Source of the DNA: Gymnopilus junonius
Taxonomy: Eukaryota > Basidiomycota > Agaricomycetes > Agaricales > Galerinaceae
Length of the DNA stretch: 64,000 nt
Direction of reading: 5' to 3'
NCBI GenBank assembly: GCA_015501075.1
Contig: JADNYJ010000002.1
Span: 1,178,001-1,242,000 of the forward strand
The notes beneath the pieces were generated by a model. It was not told the origin of the DNA, ran no database searches, and saw only the letters and a program-made list of their open reading frames with translations. A program made the translations under genes and the position numbers. Position 1 is the first letter of the stretch. Each line of letters opens with the position of its first letter. Of this stretch, positions 10,626 through 23,515 are shown one piece after another.

Positions 10626-13150
10626 CGTAGGGAATGGATGGCAAGGGAGCGATTTGCATTACAGCGCAAGTTGTTGTATTTGAGGGGGCCCGTTAGGGAT
10701 CCATCAATATGGGAGGCACACCTTGCTTCGAAGTAATGACACTTCGTGAGATGGCTGTCCAGGGCGAACTGTCCATCGAAAGAATTTATAGAGTAGCAGA
10801 CATCGTGCTTGTTTCCGAACTTTTGCAAAACTCGATGATCACCACCTCTGCCCATCGCTTGGGGATGACCAGGTCAGTCAAGCGTTACTGGAGGGGTGTA
10901 ACTGATTGCTGCTTCCTTCAGTCAACTTTCAAGTGGAGCATTATCATTCTCGTAGGAATGAAGAAACCAGGGTGTCCGAAGGTGTCAATTAGAGATCAGA
11001 GACGATTTCCGCTCTATGGACATGATCGGCTGGAAGGCTAGGCCCACGATATCCTTGGACAGCTGAGCAATTAGTTGGAAGGATCTATCAAAGCGGAACG
11101 AAGCACAGGAGATTGTCCGAGGCACATCGAGGAGACATCGGCATGAATGTGATAGGTCGAAAGCATTGCCCCAAGGAAAAGGACCCACGATAAGTCAAAG
11201 GCCTGTCCAATATTCTTGCGCGGGGCCAAGATAGGTCGATCAGGTAATCTAGATGATTGACAGTATGCTGGTCCCTTTGTGAACGGAGGTTTTCACTCGG
11301 AAATATGAGTATGCGGACCCGTCTATGCAACTAAACCGAGAGTATGTGTACTATGTCGTAAAGGTCGCAGCCTCGCCTACCATACAGCGCCAAACACTTT
11401 TGTTGTTCCTGGAGGGTCTACATTACATATAAGTGATCACTTACCAATATGCACAGGTTCATAGTAACACAAGCTCTTGCAAACCATATGCGTCTTGAGT
11501 TCACTCGGTGATTTTGCACCGTTTCATTCCATCCGGCACCTGTCTCTTATCTGCACTGCTTGGCCCAATTTTGCCGTCTGCCACGTCACAGAATGTTGAC
11601 TTCAGTCTCTCCTAGTCTCTCCTAGCCAGACTTCGATATATGTGATGTGCCCTTCGGATCACGATATATGAACGTCTCTCCAAGGTCATGATAACTCAAG
11701 CCTGCAGAATATGTTACAACTAATTCTGGTCTGTTCAGGTTTCTTGCGACTTTGGTGGAACGTATCGATGGTAGAATGAGAGGCGGCGTCGCTTCCTTCA
11801 AACACGCAGAATGTCTTCCTTTCGCATCGCATCACTGGGGCCGCTATATGACTATCAGTGTATAGAAGCGAGTCACATCGGCTCCAATATGTCTCTCCCG
11901 AGTCCAGTCAGGACCTTCCCAAAATTCAACGGAATATTTAGAGTCAGTTCGGTATCCAGAATACCAGCGTATTCTGATTATTGATGGCATTCGTATTATT
12001 CCCATGGTCACTAAAACAGTAAGGCGTAATCTCAGGCCTGGGAGTCTTTGGCTAAATTCTTCAGATACCGACTCACAACGAGCAAAGGGTCTACCTCGAT
12101 GCTTTCCGCCTCCTCATGACAATTTCAGCAGACTACTTTCCTCCTCTCCGTGAGCACTATGAAGGAAGAAAACTTTGTAAAGTCAACAAATTATTGACCT
12201 CATTCATAAATATAAAGAGTGCACCCTTCAGACTGCTAGAACTCAAAGTGTGCTGCTGCTCACTGCCAGCGACGATGAGCTTCAACACTGACAGGCGACG
12301 AGCGGATCGTGATTAACAGGTTTACGTGTCCATGTGAAGCTTACTTGTTCTGGATGGTGGGAATAATACGAATGCCATCAATAATCAGAATACACTGGAT
12401 GCCGAACTGACTCTTATTGGGAGGGGACAGAGACGGAGCCTACGTTATTAAATCTCATATCCCTTGACAGTGCTGAAGAGGCTTAGTTATTCTTATGAAG
12501 GTTTCTCCGATCGACAAAATATCGAGGTGGCCTAAGGCGTGGCATGCGATCCTTTCTACGCAAGTCCCTGTTGCATACAAGGTCATTCCTACTTGAAACC
12601 ACATCAACATGAATTGTAAATAGTTGTGGTGTGGTGACCATTACTCTTTTGGAGGATTTATGGATGAAAGCGTCGAACTCCATGAATGAAACATACGTAT
12701 CGGTACGTATCACCTTGGGTGGCCAAGCTTGCAATTGGTCAAATCATTCATGACGATCGGGCCGTTTCGAAGATTTTACTAAGCACGATGGATGACCAAT
12801 TGACACTAGTTTCTAATTATCGTGGTAAACTGCTCGGTCATGGTTCCAAGATTCCTCAGAATTCTTCTACCTTTTGGGCGGAATGGCGTAACAGATCAAT
12901 TTTATCAAGCTTGCGATTAGTTAGCATTCGCTTCCTACGACCAAATGTTTGGTAAATTTTCGGATCCGACGTGTATCCAGCCTGTTTTCGAAACTGAGTC
13001 AACCAAGGGAAACCGAGTCGACGGAAGGTTTTGCTAAAAGGAGTGGGTTATTTCATCATTCGGCAAGTTTTCTGTATACTGCACGTATATATAATGGCAC
13101 CAATGTGGGTCTTTTGGTTAGACCGTCCTCCCTTAGTGGTTCCTTGACAT
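10626..13150. other. Gene-poor region upstream of the ABC transporter
   Basis: 2.5 kb with only short, uncharacteristic open frames on both strands and no recognisable protein. It holds the GH128 promoter on its left and the ABC transporter promoter on its right; a TATA-like run (cgtatatataatgg) lies near 13084-13097, about 60 bases before the ATG. A short tandem repeat (tctcctag twice) lies near 11610, and a diverged inverted repeat occupies about 11880-12440 (listed separately). It probably contains remnants of a non-autonomous transposon. Confidence 0.5.
11880..12440. repeat. Inverted repeat, MITE-like element
   Basis: The arm near 11940-12006 contains gagtcagttcggtatccag, then tattctgattattgatggc and attcgtattattccca. 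The reverse complement of about 12353-12415 gives nearly the same text with a few changes and small indels. Weaker matches continue outward to ggctcc...gtctct at both ends (near 11880 and 12440). About 340 bases lie between the best-matched parts, with no transposase-like frame. Long imperfect inverted arms around a short non-coding core suggest a MITE or a folded-back duplication. No clean target-site duplication could be picked out. Confidence 0.6.
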
Positions 13151-16100
13151 ATGGTTGACGTTCGAAAACCGGAGGAGGACGCCCTCCATGATAGTTTACA
13201 GGCATCGAATTCCAACTACGTAGACGTCGCTCAAGCTGAAGAAGAGTTCAACAATTTGTCGAGGCGGCTGACCATTCTATCTGAGGCTGCAAGGAGTTCG
13301 ACCGAATCGACTGCGGCCACCAGAGACCTAGAAAAGGAAGCTGAAGGCTACGATGAGCGGTTTGATCTTCGGGAATATCTGGCATCTTCAAATGACGCCA
13401 ACCAGCACGCAGGCATTAAGCACAAGGTTTACAAATTGCACTCTAGCCTGGTTTCCCATTAAAAATGATTTTTCCTTTTTTGCTAGCATGTTGGCGTTGT
13501 CTGGGAAGATCTTCAGGTCGATGTTCTGGGTGGTATGGATAGCAAGGTAATGATTATTCACGTATCTTAACCGTAAAATTGACGTGCGCCCTTTTCCAAG
13601 ATATACGTCGGAACTCTGGGTGGTGAGTTCTACCACATGATGCATTTTAAACATCACTCAACTAAGCTGCTACCTAGGCGCCTTCATTTCTTTCTTCTTG
13701 GGTCCTATTCTTTGGATTTGGGGTTTCATTTCGAACCTTTTACCTTTCAGAAAGAAATTTTCTACTAGGACAATTCTGCACAAGTGTGTCTCATTGCGTG
13801 GATGACTATAGGATTTCAGACCTATTTACTTTTTCAACAGATCCTCCGGAGTTCTGAAACCGAAAGAGATGTGCCTGGTACTTGGGTGTCCTGGATCCGG
13901 TTGTACTACTTTCCTCAAAACCATTGCTAATCGTCGAGAAGGCTACGCTAATGTGTCAGGAAATGTATTGTACGCCGGCATCAACGCAGAAGAAATGGGA
14001 AAACACTACAAAGGAGAGGTCGTTTACAATCAGGAGGGTCCGTCATCCTCTGCAAAATTCATACTCACGATACTGATGTTTAATTCCAGATGATATCCAC
14101 ATGGCGACCTTGACTGTCGCACAGACTTTGGCATTTGCGCTATCGACGTGGGTAACATCCGAACCCTACTTGGCCAGTCTGATATGATTTTTTTTAGGAA
14201 AACACCTGGTCCCAATGGGAGATTACCTGGGGTGTCCCGCAAGGAGTTCGACGTTGAAGTGTCGAACACTCTCCTTCGGATGCTCAATATATCGCACACT
14301 AAGAACACGCTTGTTGGCGATGAATTTGTGCGGGGAGTTTCTGGCGGTGAACGGAAACGTGTCAGCATCGCTGAAATGATGGCTACGCGTGCAAGGGTTC
14401 AGTGCTGGGACAACTCCACACGAGGTCTCGACGCATCTACCGCTCTGGATTTCATTAAAAGTCTGCGGATCATGACCGATGTTCTGGGGCAGACAACCTT
14501 TGTCACTTTGTAAGTTGCGTTTAGCTGCTCTCTCATCATTTTTATAATGTCATTCCCTTAGATATCAAGCTGGAGAAAGTATTTTTCAACTATTTGACAA
14601 GGTCCTCATTTTAGATGCAGGACGCCAGGTCTTCTATGGTCCCCCATCGGAAGCTCGGGCTTACTTCGAAAAATTGGGTTATCAGGAGCTTCCTCGCCAA
14701 AGCACCGCCGATTACTTGACAGGTTGTACAGATCCTAATGAACGTCGATTTGCTCCAGGACATTCTGCTCAAAATACCCCAGCGGCGCCAGAAGCTTTGG
14801 AGGTGGCCTTTCAACGCTCTCACTACGCTCAGGACAATAAAGATTCCGTTCAGAAGTACAAACTTCACATGGAGACAGAGAAAGCAGACCAAGAAGCTTT
14901 CCGCGTAGCCGTTGCTGCAGATAAGAAGAAAGGGGTCTCGAAGAAGAGTCCTTATACTCTTGGTTTCACTGGCCAGGTCAGGGCTTTGACCGTTCGGCAG
15001 TTTCAGCAAAAGGTGCAGGATCGATTCCAACTGTACACTAGCTTTACATTGTCGCTGGTATGACTTTGTGCCTTTGGCCATATAGGCATGCTTACAACCT
15101 GCTCTATCCTTAGATTCTAGCAATTGTCATTGGGGCGGCGTATTTCAAGCAACCTTTAACGTCTAATGGAGCTTTCACTCGCGGCAGCGTTATTTTTGCT
15201 GCTTTACTAACAACCTGCTTGGATGCTTTTGGCGAGGTATGTTCGACGTCATACTATTGGGAGTGAGCTTAATGGAGAAAACAGATGCCCTTGCAAATGC
15301 TCGGACGACCTATTCTACGCAAACAGGTATTTGAAAGCTCTGAGTTGTCGCTTAGTACATCCTGAGGTATTAAAATGCATCTTCTAGACTAGTTACAGCA
15401 TGTACAGGCCGTCCGCTATTGCTGTCGCAAACACCTTGGCCGACATGCCATTTTCGGCTTTACGCGTCTTGTTATTCAACATAATTGTTTACTTCATGTC
15501 CGGGCTGCACAGGTCTGGAGGCGCGTTTTGGACATTTCACTTGTTCAATTATATTGCATATCTTGTCATGCAAGGGTTTTTCCGTACATTCGGCCTCATG
15601 TGCTTCAATTTTGACTCTGCCTTCCGTCTGGCTGTCTTTTTTATTCCAAATTTGTAAGTGACTACTCTGCTTGTCTCTGATTGGGCTCAATATGTTATTC
15701 AGCATCGAATATACTGGCTATATTCTGCCCGTCATAGAAATGAAGAGATGGCTCTTCTGGATAGTGAGTTATCTCTACTATTCGGCTTAGGATAGTACTC
15801 ATGTCTCTGTCAACATCCTAGTATTACATCAACCCAGTGGCTTACGGTAATTCCAACATTTGACATCTTTATCTTTATGATTCTTATTTTTTATAGCGTG
15901 GCAGGCTTGCATGGAAAATGAGTTCATGAGGATTGCGGTTTAGTCCCTTTTTCTCCCCCTCGCGCTGGAGCTCATCTTGACTTTTATAGTTAACTTGTGA
16001 TGGAAATTTGATTATCCCACGCAACGGATTTGGTGTCGTTAAGTACCCGTAAGTGGTCAATCTTGGAGATGCAACACTTATCTCATTTCGCACATCGCAG

Positions 16101-19100
16101 AGATGGACTAGGCCCTAATCAAGCGTGTACTTTGTTCGGGGCACAAGGCGGTAGCAATATCATATCTGGAACATCGTATATCTCAGCCGGTTATGGACTG
16201 GATCCGAAGGATTTATGGCGCCGCGATTTTCCTGTCTTGGTAGGATTCTTCATATTGTTCCAATTGACGCAGATCCTTGCGCTCGAGTTCTACCCAGTAA
16301 GTGCGCCCTTATATGCTTCGAACGATAGCAGACTAACGATTAGTTAAGCAATATGGTCTCGACCTTTCTGTAAATATCTTCGCAAGAGAAGACGAAGAGA
16401 CGAAAAGATTGAATGCAGCTCTTCGCGAGAAGAAGCGTGGCAAAGGGGAGACCAACGAGAAGGAAGAGAAGCTCCAGGAAACAAGGTTCGTATCACATCC
16501 ACACATTGCATCCTTGTTCGGCTCTTAATTCCTTGCAGGGCAGTACAACCCGTAAAGCATCGCAAGACGTTCACTTGGGAGAAACTCAATTACCATGTTC
16601 CCTCTGTCAATGGCCCTTTACGGTTGCTGCATGACGTGCAAGGCTTTGTCAAGCCTGGTACTTTGACAGCTCTAATGGGAGCGAGCGGTGCTGGTATGTA
16701 TTCTCCAGGACTTTGTGGTACATAATATGTTAAGGTTCTTTTGCAGGCAAAACGACGTGTCTCGACGTTCTTGCTCAAAGAAAAAATATAGGTGTCGTGA
16801 CTGGCGACGTTTTGGTCGATGGCAGGCCTTTGGCTTCGGATTTTGCGAGAGGAACAGCGTATGGTATGTATAATGCGTCGCTACCTCTCTGCCCCCATCT
16901 CATGCCTTCCCACAGCGGAACAGATGGATGTCCATGAAGGTCCGTCCTAACTTCAGGCCAATTTTGCCCCTTGCACTTATGCTGGTGCAACAGGAACTGC
17001 TACAGTTCGTGAGGCTATGCGGTTTTCTGCTTACCTTCGCCAGCCTGCAACTATCTCCAAGGAGGAGAAAGACGCGTATGTCGAAGAGATGATAGAACTG
17101 CTTGAACTACAAGATCTCTCCGAGGCTTTAGTATTTAGCCTTAACGTGGAGGCTCGTAAAAGATTGACAATTGGCGTCGAACTTGCCAGTAAGCCTGAGC
17201 TGCTGTTGTTCTTGGACGAACCTACATCAGGTCTTGATGCGCAGAGGTATTCTTTTTTAACTCATTTCTATGAATTTTTTTATACTTATTTAACCTAGTG
17301 CATGGAATCTTGTGCGTTTCCTGAGGAAGTTGGCTGACCAAGGCCAGGCAATCCTGTGTACCATTCATCAACCATCGTCACTTTTGTTCGAGAGCTTTGA
17401 TCGCCTGCTGTTACTGGAAAGAGGGGGGGAAACAGTCTATTTCGGGGAGATAGGCGACGATTCTCGCGTTATCAGAGAGTACTTTGCGCGTCATGGGGCC
17501 GTCTGTCCGTCCAACGTGAATCCGGCGGAATACATGCTTGAAGCTATCGGAGCTGGCGTGACTCCAAGGATCGGCGATAGAGATTGGAAAGATATATGGC
17601 TGGAGTCCCCTGAGTGCAAGAAAGTGAAGGAGGAAATTTCAATGATAAAGAGAGAGGGATTATCACATCCAGAGCCCGATAGAAAAGGGTTGAGCACTTG
17701 TAAGTGTCCGGGGCAAGTACTGTGTTTTAACGTTAAATTTCTCTTGACAGATGCGACGTCTTTCTTCTACCAATTGAAGATTGTTGTCCAACGCAATAAT
17801 ATTGCCCTTTGGAGATCTCCAGACTACATTTTTAGCCGGCTTTTTGTGTCTACCTTCATATCCTTCTTCATCTCCTTGTCTTTTTTGCAGTTGGGGATCA
17901 GTGTCAGAGAACTACAGTTCAGGGTTTTTGCGATGTGCGTCTATTTTCAGCTTATCGTTTTTAGCTGACGATGTGTTCTGTATAGCTTCTGGGTGGTCGT
18001 CCTACCTGCCATCGTAATGTCACAGATTGAACCCTTGTTTATTTTCAATCGACGTAGGTTTTTACAGTCAGGGGAGTTTGCATTACGATGAACTGACCAC
18101 ATTCTGTAGGTATCTTCATCAGAGGTAATCAAAGGTTTTCCCGGCACGGAATAATTCTTACACGTCTTCAGAGTCTTCCAGCAGGATATATTCCCCATAT
18201 GTCTTTGCTATCGGGCAGTTGATAGGAGAGATTCCTTACAGCATTCTTTGTGCCATCCTTTACTGGGTCCTTATGGTATACGTCTTTTCTTGTCGCCTCT
18301 TAATCAGATACTGACGTTATTCTAGGTTTATCCTATGGGATTCGGCCAAGGTAGCGCGGGTATCAACGGGACAGGTTTCCAACTTTTGGTTATAATGTTC
18401 ATGTTACTTTTCGGAGTTACATTGGGTCAAATGGTGGCTGCTTTATCTCCCAGCGTGCAGGTGTGTTCACCGGTGTATATCACTCCCCGTCCATTGGTTG
18501 ACTCATTCAGGTTGCTGTCTTGTTCAATCCATTCATTGGTCTCGTTTTGGCGACATTCTGTGGTGTCACCATACCTTACCCAACGATGATAAGCTTCTGG
18601 CGTTCCTGGATATATCAGTTGGACCCGTACACACGTACACTTGCCGCTATGGTCTCGACCGAATTACAGTCAGTGTTTTCATTTTGAACTTCGGCCACTC
18701 ACTCACTCAGCATGTTATAGTGGACTACCCATCAGATGTAAGCCGGACGAATTTGCCATATTCAGTCCCCCTGCTGGGCAAAACTGCTCTGCATGGGCTC
18801 AGGCATTTGCGGATAACTTTGGAGGTTACATAGACAATCCTCTGGACAGCGCGGCCTGCCGATATTGCCAGTATTCCGTGGGAGATCAGTTCTTTGTCCC
18901 CTTGAATATATCCTTCTCACACCGCTGGAGAGACGCCTTTATTCTTTTCTCTTACTTTGGTGTGTACTCCAATTCTTGGATCTTGGACAGCGCTCACTTC
19001 ATGGCCTTGCAGTTTTTAATCTGATAGTTGCAATAGGTGAGCATATTTTCACGTTGACATTCTTTGGTTATGTTGCTTATAGGCGCAAACAGTTGCTTCT

Positions 19101-19120
19101 CGATTTTTACGATACCATAA
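13151..19120 (+). CDS. PDR-type ABC transporter (ABCG, full size)
   Basis: A plasma-membrane drug/lipid exporter of the pleiotropic drug resistance family with (NBD-TMD)x2 order. NBD1: Walker [10 protein letters not shown], with Cys where Lys is usual; signature [10 protein letters not shown]; Walker [13 protein letters not shown], with Asn for the catalytic Glu. These substitutions are normal for PDR pumps. TMD1 includes [17 protein letters not shown] and the loop before [20 protein letters not shown]2: canonical Walker A GASGAGKTT, split by an intron near 16.7 kb; degenerate signature [15 protein letters not shown]; Walker [17 protein letters not shown]2 follows with [11 protein letters not shown], a cysteine-rich outer loop near 18.8 kb and a last membrane helix (FNLIVAI). 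About 20 introns, no frame break seen. The end is uncertain: splicing the last two introns gives TAA at 19118-19120, while reading through gives 19176. Substrate unknown. Confidence 0.9.
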
Positions 19121-20535
19121 GAGATAGAGCGGAACTACGAAATCCACTGATAGGACATTTACGATATAGCCATTAAGATCAGCAATAGATTACAATATTA
19201 GACCTAACACTTGCATCAAATGTAGATTTCAGCTCCAGTCTTCCACTTATCTTGCCCTATCTACATTACATTAATCGAGAGTGCATCAACAAACTCTCAA
19301 TTTCAGATACTCACAATACTCTTGGGTTTGACAATATCATTCAGGTTAAAGCGGCCATTTTCCGGCCATTTTCGGCATCCTTCGCCCAGCCAATGATTTG
19401 TGGAAGGTGAGGTTCCTTGGCTACAAATGATGTGACGACCTTCGGAATTGCTGCGTCGATGCGAATAGTAAGAGGAATTATGTCTTTAAGGGGTTTGCCT
19501 TGGAACCAATATGCTTCGATTGCGACTTTCAGGAACGTAGGGACGTTTTCTGAGAGCTTCTGGTTCTCGGAAAGTGCGCCGCACTTGTGCGCCATCAAAG
19601 TGCGGCGGCAAAAGCCGTAAGGTGCGCATAGGCAGCTAGCTGCCAGAAAGGGAAGTGTATCTAATAATAGATTTCCTTTAAGTTCCTTGCGGTCGTTGTT
19701 TTGGTCGTCTTCCGCACGTCCACACAGGATTACCTGCCCTTAATTTCTATAAAAAAGGTTTTAAAAGAGATTCCTAGCATGTACACATTTTTCCTTGATT
19801 AATAATGGTGAAATACTTGAGCAACACGACGACGAAAATGATATCCTTTGACTTCTTTTACCTCGAAATTAAAGTGCTACCCTTTTCGCATATATACTAC
19901 AATCAAGCTGGAAGCATAGAATGCACTTAACTTCACCGTATTTGACATTATATACAGAAGATGCACGACTTCAAAGCTGAGCAACATCTATTCACACCTA
20001 AGTACTCTGTACTAGTACTACGTTGGACAACTTAAAAGATACATTTCACATGCCACATACAACACCTTAAATCGTAGGAGAAGGATTTTTGACGTTTGGA
20101 TGACATGATATTGTACACTCACTCTTACCCATTTGAAGAACCTATTTTATTTGTATCAAGTCATAATTTATATTGAACTTACACGCCGGTTTCAGCATTC
20201 AGAGATCAAAATATAGCTGCATCATTTAAATATCAAGGCTATGTGCAGTTTTATCCCCTCGCACAGAGGAAATACATTGGGTGTGAGGTCAGCCACGCGA
20301 GAACGCGAACTTGAGAGGGAGTGAGGAGGACGCGTTTGGCTCACGTGTAGCAAGTCGGGGTTTGCCGCCGCACACACCAGCGCACAGGTGCGCCGCACTT
20401 TCCGAAATCCAGATTTACTGCGTTTTCTTTCATCATCTGGATAGGTTTTGGCTGACTTGATGTAATAGTTAGCAGACTGCGAGAATTCCAGCATAGCATC
20501 TCAGCATTCTCAGCACTGAGTCCGAGTTGCATATG
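19121..20535. other. Gene-poor region downstream of the ABC transporter
   Basis: 1.4 kb, mostly AT-rich. It carries two GC-rich arms of an inverted repeat (listed separately). Minus-strand frames of 85 residues (19341-19598) and 63-90 residues (20222-20532) overlap the arms. Neither resembles a known protein, although the first (...FLKVAIEAYWFQGKPL...) has ordinary protein-like composition and might be a gene relic. No RNA gene was seen. Confidence 0.45.
19551..20430. repeat. Inverted repeat with GC-rich arms, possible transposable element
   Basis: The arm near 19558-19612 reads ctggttctcggaaagtgcg, then ccgcacttgtgcgcc and gtgcggcggcaaa. The reverse complement of about 20366-20420 reads ctggatttcggaaagtgcg, then gcgcacctgtgcgct and gtgcggcggcaaa. 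The match is about 50 bases at roughly 80 percent identity. About 750 bases of AT-rich DNA without a convincing frame lie between the arms. Each arm is itself rich in gtgcg/cgcac palindromes. The structure fits the ends of a non-autonomous DNA transposon. Termini and target duplications are not clear. Confidence 0.55.
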
Positions 20536-22486
20536 CTACCACCCTAGAAGTCTTCGTGATACAATGATATGGCGTTTACACGTAGCTAGAAAGAGAAACA
20601 ACGACTTACGACAGTGCCTCAGCCTTGGGATATACCCAGAAAGAAAGTAAAAAGCCTGCATCGAGCTCAAATCGAGCTCAACCCCTGAGGGAGGATTCGC
20701 CTCCGTTTCGGAAATAAGATCGCGGCACCATTCCGCCAAATCCTCCACGCTATATTGGCAACCTTGTATTTTGGCCCCAAGGCACTGGTTCCATAGGAGA
20801 AAGGTGTACAAAGAAAGGAGTGATTGACTAACCTCGTGTAAAGCTGACAAGCGCATGCGCTTCACTCCTCGAATGAAAGTGTGTTCGAAAATAACTCCCC
20901 GATCCTCCTTGGGCACATTGTACGACTCGGCGACCCCAGTCCAAAACGTCAACGACGCGAGAGTAAAATTCTAGTGAAACTAAAAGCCTTCCACTTGATT
21001 TGGTCATCAATCCACACATCAACCAGGCTCCAGTGCAGGAGAAAGTTATTATGTACCTTAGAGGTTCATGGGATGGGATTCCATTACGGTTTTTGCCCCA
21101 CCCATGTTCCAAGCTTTATGAGCTTGGGCCGAGAAGATCACTTGGAATTCGTGGATCAGAACATCTCTAACAAATCGAAGTAATAAAATAAGACCCTGTT
21201 GATTACATTTGTGAATCTAGTCGGGATATCCATGTGGAAAACTCGAGAATCTCGCCTGATGCCATTGGAAAGGCTAGCAAGAGCCTGTGTTACAGATCCT
21301 GTCAATACCCGGCCACGAGGAAATTTTTTAAAACTGACGCTAGGTTTGCCCACCCAAGCCATTTCGCCATTGAGGGGCTTTTGCTGTAATCACTTCATTG
21401 CGTCGTTACCCTCTTTATATTCCTGTACATGAACAGACAAAAAACAGTTGTGCCCAATCAGCGAGAATATAATTCATCAATTCTGGTATCGATTTACTCG
21501 ATATGCAAATAAGATAACAAATGCCTTTACACAAAAGTGCTAATGTTCCAATAAGACATAGGGACGAAAATCTTACACTGGAAAGTTTCTGCGCTGCAAC
21601 TAAGTCCTTCTCTAAGGCCTGAGCGCGATCCCATGGCATGTCGCCTATTTTGCATTCGTGCATCCTTGAAGGATCGATAGGAGGTTTCTTTGACATATCT
21701 TCGGCTTTTCTCGATCCTTCCTTGAATTGGGTCCTGAGGGTTTTATCTGTCGCGCTATCCTGGGCCTCGATAGTAGGAAGGCAATCGAGAGCCTTTGTCC
21801 AAGCATGGATGCTCTTTTGCCACTGCGTGAGAGACTGTTCTCGGATATTGAGGTATAGTTTTACACTGATACGGAGTACTTACAAATTCTGCTGTACCGA
21901 GTCTTCCCCATGCTTTAGCATAAGTAGGGACAACCTCCGTGGCCTACGAAGAAAAGCAATATGTAAGTACACATTGCAGGTAAACAAAGAACGTATTCAT
22001 CTCCTAACCTTTCTAGCATCATGTGCTGCGTCCATAAACCTGGTATCATTAAATTTGATTAGAGTCATCGTACATTCGTGCTCCCATTGCTTACTCCTTC
22101 ATGATGAGACTGGAGGCCGCACGATTAGCGTAATAAATCGCATTCTTTGGATCTTCCTTGATTGCTTCGGTGTACTTTCGATAGGCAGCTTTGTACTGGC
22201 CCTTTTGATGAAACTCGTTGCCTTGAGGTTTTAAACGTTCTGCATTCTGGTTGAGCCGAGAAGCAGTATAGGACCGTTTCCGAAAATAGGTCGTATTGGA
22301 ATCCTGGATGAGCAAGGAATCTGCGAGTAGAAATATGCCCGTTAACGTTGTCGAACTTGAGGAAAAAGAATGTACCCTTGGTTCGACTTTCAGAGGAGAT
22401 GGACGCCTAAAGAGAAAAAAACATTGCCACCTCATGCCTGGACCTTCTAAGACCGTTGCCGAGTTGCACGGAAATTTACATATCAC
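20536..22486 (-). CDS. TPR-repeat protein, possibly disabled
   Basis: The N-terminal part has a clear TPR block: NAERLKPQGNEFHQKGQYKA, then YRKYTEAIKEDPKNAIYYAN and AKAWGRLGTAEFSL, as in Sti1/SGT-like co-chaperones. It is followed by a longer basidiomycete-type region (MHECKIGDMPWDRAQALEKD, RDSRVFHMDIP, AHKAWNMGGAK, VPKEDRGVIFEHTF, YSVEDLAEWCRDLI) and TAG at 20536-20538. Function is unknown; TPRs bind partner proteins. Odd points: an in-frame TGA at 21390-21392 between DAMK and LQQKP, a TAA at 21058-21060 after HPMNL that a splice site may or may not remove, and a one-base frame shift near 20950. The start is also unsure; ATGs at 22484-22486 or 22431-22433 need an intron before the TPRs. It may be a decaying member of a multigene family. 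Confidence 0.65.
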
Positions 22487-22652
22487 CAGTCTAAGATTTT
22501 ACGATACGGGAATGTCAATGCCCCCATGCAGGTGGTAATATGTGGTATGATCAGTCCAAGTATTCGAAACAGATGCCTATGACCTAAAGGCTGATACCAA
22601 GACTGTCATTTGGACCCAAACTTTAACTAAACTCCGAAGGCGGCAGTTTCGT

Positions 22653-23312
22653 TCAGTCGATTGCACCGCAGCGAATTGAACCATAATTGAGCATCTTTTG
22701 AACAGGAAAACCCAGGCGAAGCAAATCTTTCGCTACTGCTTTGGGGCATGATGGAACTATTGATACGTGGTGTCAGTGCATAGAACGAGGCATAGAGAAG
22801 TGCATACTATATCTCTTAATTGTCCTTGAGCATCATTATACTGTTTCTCGAGATATTTAGCCTGCGATAAAGATAGTAATCGTAGAAGTGCCATCTTGAG
22901 TGAGAATGCAAACCTTTTTGCTCAGACTAGTTAAATCCTCAGATAATTCCTTTTCCTGAGCCTTTAATTGCTCTTCCATAGTACTGCGGGGGACATGCAT
23001 GAACCTAGAGAAGACATTGAGACAGACGTTTCGAGGAGCAACATAATCCCGCACATCTTGCCGACACCCTTATAAAGATCTACATCACCCGTCATTTGAC
23101 CAATCTCATCGATGGTTAACTGAAGGATCCTGCGTTCGCGATCTTTAACTGAAGTTTGTTGCAAGGTGACATTCAACGCTCTTTGGGATTGTACTGCTGT
23201 TTGCTGTATTTGGACCAAGATCTATAACAAAAATTAGCATTCAAGTCTGTCAGATGAACCAAACGTAAGAAAGCAATACTTTTCTTAGTGTTTCATCAGA
23301 GAGGGATGCCAT
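22653..23312 (-). CDS. PFD1: Prefoldin subunit 1 (beta-type)
   Basis: Prefoldin is a hexameric cytosolic co-chaperone that hands unfolded actin and tubulin to CCT. From ATG 23310-23312 the protein reads MASLSDETLRK, then ILVQIQQTAVQSQRALNV, TIDEIGQMTGDVDLYKGVGK and MFMHVPRSTMEEQLKAQEKE, then SKKAKYLEKQYNDAQGQLRD. This is the helix-hairpin-helix plan of beta prefoldins, and VDLYKGVGKMF matches PFD1. A C-terminal extension runs to IRCGAID and TGA at 22653-22655. Exons join across introns near 23.28, 23.04-22.99, 22.91-22.86 and 22.81-22.76 kb. It is divergent from the Snu114 gene with 203 bases between starts. Confidence 0.88.
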
Positions 23313-23515
23313 CTTAGAGGTGATTGTGAGAATGACGTCTCGTCTTTATTTGCTTCAGTATTTGACAGTTGAACGAAGTTTGGACTGCCTCCAAACTTGG
23401 AATTACTGTCTCCCTCGTTCCGTCCAGTTTTCCTCTTTTCTTCACATTTTGGTGACGCGCTGCTCGTGAACCTTCGCGTTATCTAAAAGTTCTTGTTTAT
23501 TATTGTTTCTGGGTC
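23313..23515. promoter_or_regulatory. Shared divergent promoter, prefoldin 1 / Snu114
   Basis: 203 bases lie between the start codons of two divergent housekeeping genes and must contain both promoters and 5' leaders. Pyrimidine-rich tracts near 23400-23460 are visible. No TATA box stands out. Confidence 0.5.

Noticed and set aside
13151..19120. Lys-to-Cys and Glu-to-Asn changes in the first nucleotide-binding domain of the ABC transporter
   Set aside because: These are normal features of PDR-type pumps, not signs of a broken gene.
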